Of a DNA stretch of 64,000 nt, positions 41,586 to 53,083 are shown piece by piece. The notes under the pieces were generated by a model. That model saw only the letters and a list, made by a program, of their open reading frames with translations. It had not been told where the DNA came from and made no database searches. Location of the stretch: contig NZ_FRAB01000038.1 of assembly GCF_900142195.1 (NCBI RefSeq), positions 1 to 64,000 on the forward strand. The letters run 5' to 3'. The translations under genes and the position numbers were made by a program. Positions within the stretch are counted from its first letter, which is position 1. Each line of letters opens with the position of its first letter. Source of the stretch: Paraburkholderia terricola (GTDB lineage Bacteria > Pseudomonadota > Gammaproteobacteria > Burkholderiales > Burkholderiaceae).

Positions 41586-43531
41586 GCGACCTTCCATCCG
41601 CTTCGGCGACGCCCGAAACACGCCTGTTCGACGGCCCCGGCGCTACGCCCGAGGTGCGCGCCGCGCTCGCGCGCACCTGGAGCGATCGTCCCGGCTGGTT
41701 CGGCGCGCTCGCGGCGGTCAATCACAAGACGGTCGCGCGGCGCTTCGTCGTCACCACGTTCGCGTTTTTTCTGCTGGGCGGCCTGCTCGCGCTCACCATG
41801 CGGCTGCAACTCGCGCGACCCGGCAATCGCCTCGTCGGCCCCGAGTTGTACAACCAGCTTTTCACGATCCACGGCACGACGATGATGTTCCTGTTCGCCG
41901 TGCCCGTCATGCAGGCCGTCGCCATCTGGCTCGTGCCCTTGATGATCGGCGCGCGCAGCGTCGCGTTCCCGCGCATGAACGCGTACGCCTACTGGGTGTT
42001 CCTGTTCGGCGGCCTGACGCTGTACGTCGCGTTCGCGCTCGGCGCGGGCGCGAACACCGGCTGGTTCAGCTACGTGCCGCTCGCCGGTCCCGATTACTCG
42101 ACCGGCAAGGGCGTCGACATCTGGGCGCAGATGATCACCTTCACCGAACTCTCCGCGCTGCTCGAAGCCGTCGTGCTGATCGCGACCATCTTCAAGCTGC
42201 GCGCGCCGGGCATGTCGCTCAACCGCATGCCGCTGTTCGTGTGGGCGACGCTCGTCACGCAGTTCATGGTGCTGTTCGCGATGCCCGCCGTGATGCTCGG
42301 CAGCACCGCGCTGATACTCGATCGCCTCGTCGGCACGCACTTCTACAATCCGGCGCGCGGCGGCGACGTGTTGTTGTGGCAGCACCTGTTCTGGTTCTTC
42401 GGCCACCCCGAGGTTTATCTGATCTTCATTCCGCCGCTCGGCTTCATCTCGTCGATCGTCGCGACCTTCGCGCGGCGTCCGGTATTCGGCTATCCGGCGA
42501 TGGTGCTCGCGCTCATCGCCACCGCGTTTCTCGCCTTCGGGCTCTGGGTGCATCACATGTTCGCCACCAGCATTCCGGCGCTCGGCAAGAGCTTTTTTAC
42601 CGCGGCGAGCTTGATGATCGCGATACCGTCGGGCGTGCAGATCTTCTGCTGGCTCGCCACGCTCTGGCGCGGCCGCCTGAATCTGAAAACACCGCTGTGG
42701 TTCGTGCTCGCGTTCTTCTTCATCCTCGTGCTCGGCGGTCTGACGGGCGTGATGCTCGGTTCCGTATCGCTCGATCTGCAGGTGCACGACACGTATTTCG
42801 TGGTCGCGCATCTGCATTACGTGCTGCTGGGCGGCGCGGTGTTTCCGCTCTTCGGCGCGTTCTATTACTGGTTTCCGAAAGCGACCGGCCGGATGCTGGA
42901 CGAAACGCTCGGGCGCTGGCAGTTCTGGCTGTTCTTCATCGGCTTCAATGTCGCGTTCTTTCCGATGCACGTGCTCGGGCTGCACGGCATGCCGCGCCGT
43001 GTGTGGACCTATCCGCACGGCATGGGCTGGGACGGCCTGAATCTGGGCGCGACGCTCGGCGCATTGACCATCGGCGTGAGTGTGCTGGTGTTCCTCGTCA
43101 ACGTGGTGCGCAGCTATCGGCGCGGCGCGCTCGCGGGCGCCGATCCGTGGGGCGCCGGCACGCTCGAATGGAGCACGGCGAGCCCGCCGCCGCCGCATAA
43201 CTTCGATGCGCTGCCGGTCGTGCACGGACGCGATCCGCTCTGGGAGCCGGGCGCGCAGCCGGCCTATGTGAGCGGTCTCGCGGCCGACGCCCGCGAAGTG
43301 CTGTCGACCACCGCGCTCGACGCGCTCCCCGATCTGCGGCCGCTGTTTCCGTCGCCGTCGATCTGGCCGTTCGTGAGCGCGGTCGCCACCACCGTGCTGT
43401 TCATCGGCTCGGTGTTTACGCCGTGGGCGGTCGTGTGGGGCTCGGTGCCGGTCGCCGTCGCGCTGATCGGCTGGTTCTGGCCGAATCGCGGCGAAAACCG
43501 CCGCGCGCTCGACCTGGAGCAGCGGCCATGA
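41582..43531 (+). CDS. ctaD: Cytochrome c oxidase subunit I
   Basis: 649 residues, 12 or more helices. Heme/CuB ligands are in HGTTMMFLFAVPV, FFGHPEVYLIFIPPLG (His-Glu-Val-Tyr cross-link), HHMFATSIP and HDTYFVVAHLHYVLLGG. The Glu in HPEV is the usual D-channel proton donor. It has an extra C-terminal ~120 residues including one more hydrophobic stretch (SPSIWPFVSAVATTVLFIGSVFTPWAVVWG), as in fused subunit I/III-type or caa3 family members. ATGA overlaps on both sides. Confidence 0.96.
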   Translation: MSDLPSASATPETRLFDGPGATPEVRAALARTWSDRPGWFGALAAVNHKTVARRFVVTTFAFFLLGGLLALTMRLQLARPGNRLVGPELYNQLFTIHGTTMMFLFAVPVMQAVAIWLVPLMIGARSVAFPRMNAYAYWVFLFGGLTLYVAFALGAGANTGWFSYVPLAGPDYSTGKGVDIWAQMITFTELSALLEAVVLIATIFKLRAPGMSLNRMPLFVWATLVTQFMVLFAMPAVMLGSTALILDRLVGTHFYNPARGGDVLLWQHLFWFFGHPEVYLIFIPPLGFISSIVATFARRPVFGYPAMVLALIATAFLAFGLWVHHMFATSIPALGKSFFTAASLMIAIPSGVQIFCWLATLWRGRLNLKTPLWFVLAFFFILVLGGLTGVMLGSVSLDLQVHDTYFVVAHLHYVLLGGAVFPLFGAFYYWFPKATGRMLDETLGRWQFWLFFIGFNVAFFPMHVLGLHGMPRRVWTYPHGMGWDGLNLGATLGALTIGVSVLVFLVNVVRSYRRGALAGADPWGAGTLEWSTASPPPPHNFDALPVVHGRDPLWEPGAQPAYVSGLAADAREVLSTTALDALPDLRPLFPSPSIWPFVSAVATTVLFIGSVFTPWAVVWGSVPVAVALIGWFWPNRGENRRALDLEQRP

Positions 43532-44212
43532 CGGAGCTTCGCAAGGTGCCGGCGAGTGCGATGAACGCCATGAACGCCGCGCACGCCAACGACACGGCAC
43601 ACCACGCGCGATGCGCCCGACACCTTGACGCTCGACGTGCGCCGCTTGCCGAGCTTCGGTTTCAGTCATCGCAGCCTGATGTGGTGGAGCACGGTCTGCC
43701 TGATGCTGATCGAAGGCACGGTGTTCGCGATCGGCGCGATGATGTACTTCTATCTGCGCAGCCTCACTGCGATCTGGCCGCTGAACGCCGTGCCGCCCGC
43801 GCTCGTGTGGGGCAGCGTCAACACGGCGGTGCTGCTCGTGAGCATGTGGCCCAATCAGCTCGCCAAGCGCGCCGCCGAACGCGAGGATCGCGTTGGCGCG
43901 CGGCTGTGGCTTTCCGTCTGTCTCGCGTTCGCGGGGGTGTTTCTGGTGCTGCGCGGTTTCGAGTTCGCCGCGCTGAACGTGAGCTGGAACACCAATGCGT
44001 ATGGTTCGGTCGTGTGGCTGCTGCTGGGCCTGCACACCACGCATCTGATCACCGACACGGTGGACACCGCCGTGCTCGGTGTGCTGCTGTTCACCGGACC
44101 GTTCGAGGGCAAGCGCCTCGTCGACGTCAGCGAAAACGCGTTGTACTGGTATTTCGTGGTGTTGAGCTGGCTGCCCGTCTATGCGGTGATCTACCTGGCG
44201 CCGCGGCTGTGA
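43528..44212 (+). pseudogene. ctaE: Cytochrome c oxidase subunit III, apparent frameshift
   Basis: The ATG at 43528 overlaps the ctaD stop (ATGA) and has GGAGCAGCGGCC upstream. The conserved part (TLDVRRLPSFGFSHRSLMWWSTVCLMLIEG..., ending WLPVYAVIYLAPRL) is in the +1 frame, open from 43574 to 44212 with no ATG. One inserted base near 43605-43611 would give MTELRK...HHAR-DAPDTLTLDVRRLP, the expected N-terminus. The choices are a real frameshift, a sequencing error, or use of TTG 43625, which has no ribosome site. Helices and length otherwise look intact (five to six TM). Confidence 0.75.
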
Positions 44213-44224
44213 TGGAGACTGACC

Positions 44225-44553
44225 ATGCGAACCTGGCTCGCGCTTCTGGGCACGCCCTCCGCGGTGCTGGCGGCGCTCTCGATCGACTACGCGCTGGTGC
44301 CGCCCGCCTGCGCGTGGCGCACGATGCTGCCGCTCGGCGGCGTGACCGGCGCGGCGCTGCTCTTTTCGGTCATCGCGACGCTGCTCGCCTGGCGGCGCTG
44401 GCGCGAGACGAGCCTGATCGCGCCGGCCTCCGCCGTCGCCTTGCCGGCCCGGCCCGCGATGCTCGCGTGCACGGCGACGCTCGTCGGTCTCGTCTCGACG
44501 CTCGCACTGGTTGCGATGTGGATTCCGCAATGGCTGATTTCCGCATGCGTGTG

Positions 44554-44554
<1 letters not shown>
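44225..44554 (+). CDS. Small membrane protein of the caa3 oxidase operon
   Basis: 109 residues with three hydrophobic segments (about residues 8-22, 38-56 and 80-103). It begins ATGCGAACCTGG after GGAGACTGACC. Small oxidase-associated membrane proteins are common between ctaE and ctaG, but I do not recognise the family. Its TGA overlaps the ctaG ATG (TGATG). Confidence 0.75.
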
Positions 44555-45869
<1,315 letters not shown>

Positions 45870-45873
<4 letters not shown>

Positions 45874-47330
45874 AACGGCGCGAAGCGTTGCCCCAGCGCG
45901 GCGCCGGCGACGGCGGCGCCACGCCCGAAAGCGGCACAATGGCTCGCGCGCAGGTCAACCCGGCGAACCGCGCGCGACCACGACAGATGACGAAAAAGTC
46001 GACCAGGAAGTCGACCAGGAGATCGACCAACAAGCGGCGCATCGAATTGCTGGCCGTGTTGCACATCGCGTCTGCGTTGACGTTCGGCTCGCTCGCGGCA
46101 TCGGCGTCGAGCCAACCGGCCCATAGCCTCGACGCCACCCTCATCGCGCGCGGCGAATACGTCGCCAAGGCGGCCGATTGCGCCGGCTGCCACACCTCGG
46201 TCGGCGGCGCGGCCTACGCCGGCGGGCTCGGACTCGCCTCGCCTTTCGGCACCATCGTCAGCACGAACATCACGCCGGAGCGCCGCTACGGCATCGGCGC
46301 CTACAGTTACGCGGATTTCGAGCGCGCATTACGCAAGGGGGTCGCGCCAGGCAACAAGCGGCTCTATCCGGCGATGCCCTACCCGTCGTTCTCGAAACTG
46401 ACCGACGACGACGTACAAGCGCTCTACGCGTACTTCATGCGCGCGGTGCAGCCGGTCGCGAAGACCAATCAGCCGACGAAAGTGCCGTTCCCGTTCAACC
46501 AGCGCTGGGCGCTCTATTTCTGGCAACTGGCCTTCCTGCCGACGCAGCCGTATCAGCCGAAGCCCGGCCGCGACGCGCAATGGAATCGCGGCGCCTACCT
46601 CGCGCAAGGCGCGGGACACTGCGGCACCTGCCACACGCCACGCGGCCTCGGCTACCAGGAAAAAGGCTATGACGAATCGTCGTCGGACTGGCTGACGGGC
46701 GGCGTCAACGATCACTGGTTCGCGCCGAATCTGACCGGCGATCCGGGCGCGGGGCTCGGCCGCATCGGCGCGCAAGAGCTGGCCGCGTTTCTCAGGACGG
46801 GCCACGGCGCGGGGCTCGCGGCCTTCGGCTCGATGGTCGAGCAGGTCGAGGACAGCACGCAATATCTCACCGACGACGACGCGCTCGCCATCGCCCATTA
46901 CCTCAAATCCCTGCCGGCGCAAAAACCGGCGGGACGCTACGACCCGCACGCGCGGCCCGATCCGTCCACGCGCAACGGCAACCGCCTCGACCCGCCGCAA
47001 ACGCTCGGCGCGCGCGTCTATACGTCGTTTTGCGCGCGTTGCCACGGATCGGAGGGGATGGGCGTGACGGAGGTGTTTCCGCGGCTGGCGGGCAACCCCG
47101 CGGTGATCGGCGAGGACACCACGTCGCTGATTCGTCTACTGGTGGAAGGCGGCAATAGTCCGAGCACGCTGCACGGACCGCCGCGCCAGTCGATGCCGGG
47201 CTTCGCGCACGATCTCACGAACGCGCAGATGGCCGCCGTGCTCACGTGGATTCGCACGTCCTGGGGCAACGACGCGCAGCCGGTCACGGCCAACGACGTG
47301 CGCACATTGCGGGAGAAATTGCATAAATGA
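45870..47330 (+). CDS. Triheme membrane cytochrome c (alcohol dehydrogenase subunit-like)
   Basis: 486 residues with three heme sites: CAGCH (~residue 107), CGTCH (~254) and CARCH (~389). The layout matches the cytochrome subunit of membrane alcohol or gluconate dehydrogenases (AdhB/GadC type). A Lys/Arg-rich N-terminus is followed by the hydrophobic stretch LAVLHIASALTFGSLAA at ~60-76. A later start at MTKKSTRK (~residue 41) would place the signal more normally. It lies at the end of the caa3 operon and may feed electrons from periplasmic PQQ enzymes to the oxidase. Confidence 0.9.
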
Positions 47331-47382
47331 CACGGGCGCGAACGACGCCGCGAACGGCGTTCGGGAGGGCCGCCGCGCACTC

Positions 47383-47895
47383 TCATCCCGCGCCGCGCAT
47401 GCTGATTTCGCGCTGATTGCCGGGGGACTGACCATCGAGCCGTTTCTCGAAGCAGCAGACGTTCGCCCTCGTGACGTAGGGCCCAAACGGCGGAATGGGA
47501 TGAAAGCCGTGCTTTTCATAGAACTCGATGGCCCGCCGATTGTTCGCGTGCGTGCCCAGCCACAGCGCCGCATAGCCGAGCCGCCCGGCTTCCTGTTCGA
47601 GATGTGCGAGTATCGCGCTGCCCGCGCCGTCCGCGCCGGGGCGCGCATAGAGGCGCTTGAGCTCGGCAATGTCTTCCCGCAGCGGCCTGAACGCGCCGCA
47701 GCCGAGCGGCGTGCCGAACGCGCTTCTCGCCACGACGAAACGCGCGGTGTCCACGGCGACGTCGCGCACCGAAAAGCGGCTCTGCCCGCCGTCGCCGGTG
47801 AGCACGGCCAGCGTCGCGCTCAGTTCGTCGAGCAGGATGCGTGCGTCGGTCGAGGACGGGTCCTCGCGGCTGACAACGATTGTCGGGAACAGCAT
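47383..47895 (-). CDS. GNAT-family N-acetyltransferase
   Basis: 170 residues. The acetyl-CoA loop region is reduced (LYARPGADGAGSAILAHLEQEAGRLGY). Conserved C-terminal GNAT elements are ALWLGTHANNRRAIEFYEKHGFHPIPPFGPY. The ATG follows AAGGAGGCGAGGTCG. The substrate is unknown. Convergent with the triheme cytochrome gene. Confidence 0.88.
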   Translation of the reverse strand: MLFPTIVVSREDPSSTDARILLDELSATLAVLTGDGGQSRFSVRDVAVDTARFVVARSAFGTPLGCGAFRPLREDIAELKRLYARPGADGAGSAILAHLEQEAGRLGYAALWLGTHANNRRAIEFYEKHGFHPIPPFGPYVTRANVCCFEKRLDGQSPGNQREISMRGAG

Positions 47896-48170
47896 CGACC
47901 TCGCCTCCTTTACGTTGCGTACATAGGAAGATCAGCAAGCGCTGTACCGATCTTCGCATTGCGGCAATTGGGAGGACGACGCGATACCGGGGCCGGAAAA
48001 CGGCGCGCCGGTAGAGCGATCCGAAGCGCACCACAACGGTAGCGCCGCGCCGCCGCAAACGCGCCTTTAGCAATCGCCAGGCACGGTGACGGTGGCGCGC
48101 AAGCGCGGGTATCGCGCTTGCTACGCGAGGAAGGAGCGCTTCATCGAGCGTCGTGGAGGACCGGAGAACA

Positions 48171-48698
48171 ATGAATATTCCCCGCAGTGTGGTTGGCTTT
48201 CTGGCGTCGCGCGGCCTCGTGATCGCCACCGCGGAATCCTGCACGGCCGGCCTGATCGCCTCGCTGCTCGCCGACGTGCCCGGCAGCGGCGCGTGTCTCG
48301 ACGTCGGCCTGGTGGTGTATTCGCCTTCGGGCAAATGCGGCTTTCTGAATGTTGAAGCGCGCACGATCGAACGCTTCGGCCTGACGAGCGAGGAAGTCGC
48401 GCGGGAAATGGCGGCGGGCCTGCTTGCGCAGCAAGCGTGCCACGCGCACATCGTCGTCGCCAACACGGGGCTCGCCGGGCCGCCGCCGGACGGCTCGGAT
48501 CTCGCGCCCGGCACGCAATGCTTCGCGTGGCGCTACAAGCAGCGCGAGCGCCAGTATGCGTTCAGCGAAACGCGCGTATTCGACGGCGACCGCGTCACGA
48601 TCCGCCAATGCGCCGCGCTTTACGCCCTCTCGCGGGTCGAGCATTATTTCAACCAGTTGCCGAACGTCAGGCACGGGCGATCTCTTGCGGCGCTTTGA
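48171..48698 (+). CDS. pncC: NMN deamidase (CinA C-terminal/PncC domain)
   Basis: 175 residues. It hydrolyses the amide of nicotinamide mononucleotide to give nicotinate mononucleotide. AESCTAGLIASLLADVPGSGACLDVGLVVYS contains the catalytic Ser and the family signature; VANTGLAGPPPDGSD is the second motif. The stand-alone form without the N-terminal COG1058 domain is typical of PncC. The start at 48171 follows GGAGGACCGGAGAACA. The NAD synthase gene follows 155 bp downstream, giving an NAD recycling pair. Confidence 0.9.
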   Translation: MNIPRSVVGFLASRGLVIATAESCTAGLIASLLADVPGSGACLDVGLVVYSPSGKCGFLNVEARTIERFGLTSEEVAREMAAGLLAQQACHAHIVVANTGLAGPPPDGSDLAPGTQCFAWRYKQRERQYAFSETRVFDGDRVTIRQCAALYALSRVEHYFNQLPNVRHGRSLAAL

Positions 48699-48853
48699 GT
48701 GCGACAGGCCGAACGCGCGCCGATGCGCGGCGCGCTGCATCCGATGAGCCCGCATCGACCCGTCATCCGGCGCTTGTTCACCGCACGCACCGCACGCACC
48801 GCACCTGGCGCGTGCCTGTTTTCCGCCCGCAGTCCTCGAAGGTGTTCCAGAAC

Positions 48854-50902
<2,049 letters not shown>

Positions 50903-50969
50903 GCGTTTGAATGGTGTGTTCGGGGCGGGGTATGCCCGGTGTTCGCGCGGTCCCTTCGATCACTTTCCA

Positions 50970-52142
50970 TCACTTCGCTCGCGGCGTCTCCAGAGGCTCG
51001 TCCGGATTCGTGCGTCCCGCGCGGACCTGCCGTACCGTCTCGGCCAGCGCACGCGCGACGTTCGCCACTTCGCGCTGCACGTCGTGGTCCCGGTCGAGCG
51101 CGGCGTGGCTCGTCGCATAAGGCTCGTAATAGCCGATGAAGCGATCCAGACGCGACTTCGCGCCCGCTTCGACGAATCCCATCCAGTCGAGCCAGTCGGT
51201 CAGCGCGTGCCGCGAGTCCTCGATACCCGCCACGTCGCCATGCACGACGACGCCATACGCGCGGCCCGCCAGATGTTTCGGATAGCCCCAGCCGTCGAGT
51301 TCGAGGCGCTTGGCTTCGTCGACGCGCTTGCCGTGCGTGGAGGTCGGGTCCGGGTTGCCGCCGTCCGCGCAGACGAGCCGGTCCATCATCAGCTTCAGCG
51401 GACTGCTGACCTGATACCAGTAGACGGGCGTGACGAACAGCACGCCGTGGCAGGCGGCGAAGCGTTCGTAGATGTCGTTCATCCAGTCGTTGACCTGGCC
51501 CAGCGAATGGTTCGGATAGCAGCTACACGGCCAGTGACACAGCGGCATCGCGGTCGACACGCAGCCCTTGCACGGATGAATGTGCAGATCGCGATCCGAC
51601 GCGAGGCGCGAAAGATCCAGCAGATCCACGTCGAATGACTGCTGCACCAGCGTGGCCTGCGCGAGTTTCGCGAGCCGGAAGCTTTTCGACATTTCGCCGG
51701 GACACGTATAGTCGTTTCGCGACGATGCGTTGACCACCAGCACCCGCGCGCGCGATGCAGGATCGCGTTGACGCGCTTGTGCCGCCTTGATGCGCTCGCT
51801 GGCCGCGCGCCATTCGACCGAAAGATCGTAGCCGGGGTCCGCAAAACCGGGGCCGGCCTTGTCGGTGACCGGCGACTTGCGCGCTTGCGAGTAAGCGTCC
51901 CACGCAATGTTTTCGAGCCGCGCCAAGGCTTCGTCTTCGCCGCGAAACGCGGGGTCGTAAAAGCGCGCCATGAAGCGCGCGCGAAACGCGTCGCGCGACA
52001 TTTTTTCAGTGACCTGTCCTTTTCTGACGTCGATTTTCATGTCGAGCTTTTGTGCGGCAGGCTCGTTGGCGGGCGATGGCGGGGCTTGGGTTGGGTCCAT
52101 GAGTTGGCTGTCTGTCGTCACGAGGGGGTGTTGATCGTGCAC
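50970..52142 (-). CDS. Flavodoxin-fold NAD(P)H-dependent reductase with Cys-rich insert
   Basis: 390 residues. A flavodoxin-like FMN reductase core (~130-330): VLVVNASSRNDYTCPGEMSKSFRLAKLAQ for FMN phosphate binding, and FVTPVYWYQVSSPLKLMMDRL. A Cys/His cluster, HPCKGCVSTAMPLCHWPCSCYPNH (about residues 193-216), is an unusual insert that could bind zinc or Fe-S. The ~110-residue N-terminal extension has no known domain. The start is uncertain (52142, 52100 or 52040), none with a good ribosome site. Substrate unknown. Confidence 0.82.
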   Translation of the reverse strand: MHDQHPLVTTDSQLMDPTQAPPSPANEPAAQKLDMKIDVRKGQVTEKMSRDAFRARFMARFYDPAFRGEDEALARLENIAWDAYSQARKSPVTDKAGPGFADPGYDLSVEWRAASERIKAAQARQRDPASRARVLVVNASSRNDYTCPGEMSKSFRLAKLAQATLVQQSFDVDLLDLSRLASDRDLHIHPCKGCVSTAMPLCHWPCSCYPNHSLGQVNDWMNDIYERFAACHGVLFVTPVYWYQVSSPLKLMMDRLVCADGGNPDPTSTHGKRVDEAKRLELDGWGYPKHLAGRAYGVVVHGDVAGIEDSRHALTDWLDWMGFVEAGAKSRLDRFIGYYEPYATSHAALDRDHDVQREVANVARALAETVRQVRAGRTNPDEPLETPRAK

Positions 52143-52438
52143 CGCGAATCGTGCAGCGCGTCGAGTTACGCACGGTCACGGCACAGCGAACCGTGCAGCA
52201 AAAAACATTCCGCTGCTGCACCGGACCAACGCGGCGGTCCGCTTCGGACGTCACGGCGGTGCGCCCGGCCAATCGCCGCGAGCAGGTACAGCGCATGCGG
52301 GATTCGAGCCGCGCAGGCGAACTTCGGACCCCGGATTCTCCTGCCCATTGCTTGCCGCACGCCATCCGTCCTTGGTCACGCCGCATTGGCGTCGCCCGCC
52401 GATGCGCGCGATACCGGCGTCAATCATGGAGAAACGCC

Positions 52439-53032
52439 ATGCCCACCGATACGTCCAGAATGTCCCCGAGCATCACCGCGATGATTCGCCTCGATCACAT
52501 GCACGCGCTTGCCGCGTTCCATCGTTATCACGCGACGAGCCCCTGGTGGCGCAAGCAGGCGATCGTCAATTCAACTTGTGCGGCGCTGGAGATTCACGCG
52601 CAACTGGAGGAAGAAATTTTCTATCCGGCCCTGGCGGCCGTGATGGGCGACGACGAAACGCTCGCCAAAAGCGCCCCGGAACACAACGAAATGCGCGCGA
52701 CGATCAACCGGCTGCGCGCGATGGGCCCGGAAAACGCGGCCTACGACGCGCTCTTCATGCAACTGATGCGCGAGATCATTCACCACGCCGCGGACGAAGA
52801 AACGGTCCTTTTACCGGCCGCGGAGCGCGCCTTGCAGACGCAGCTTCATTCGCTCGGCGCCAGCATGACGCGGCGCAGGCTGCAATTGCTGGGGCAGCGC
52901 CCCGCGGAAATCGCGCTCAATACGATGGGCACGTTCCCGGTGGCGAGCTTTCTGATCGGCGCGATGCTGGTGCTCGGCGTCACGCATTGCCTGCCGAAAG
53001 CGCGCGAACCGCGGCGGGCCCGCGAGCATTGA
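52439..53032 (+). CDS. Hemerythrin HHE-domain protein
   Basis: 197 residues. The four-helix bundle has metal ligands in DHMHALAAFH, HAQLEEEIFYPAL, HNEMRATI and HHAADEETVLLP, the diiron hemerythrin pattern. A C-terminal segment (TFPVASFLIGAMLVLGVTHCL) is a membrane helix. GGAGAAACGCC precedes the ATG. Proteins like this bind oxygen or sense NO and iron. A membrane-anchored form is less common. Confidence 0.92.
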   Translation: MPTDTSRMSPSITAMIRLDHMHALAAFHRYHATSPWWRKQAIVNSTCAALEIHAQLEEEIFYPALAAVMGDDETLAKSAPEHNEMRATINRLRAMGPENAAYDALFMQLMREIIHHAADEETVLLPAAERALQTQLHSLGASMTRRRLQLLGQRPAEIALNTMGTFPVASFLIGAMLVLGVTHCLPKAREPRRAREH

Positions 53033-53083
53033 GCGGCATTAAGCGGCACCGAGCGACATGGAAGACACCGAGCGGCGGCACGC

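Noticed and set aside
41276..44530. A 1084-codon open frame on the minus strand
   Set aside because: It lies antisense to ctaC/ctaD/ctaE, is Arg/Glu/His-rich as expected for a shadow frame in GC-rich DNA, and has no ribosome site or domain.
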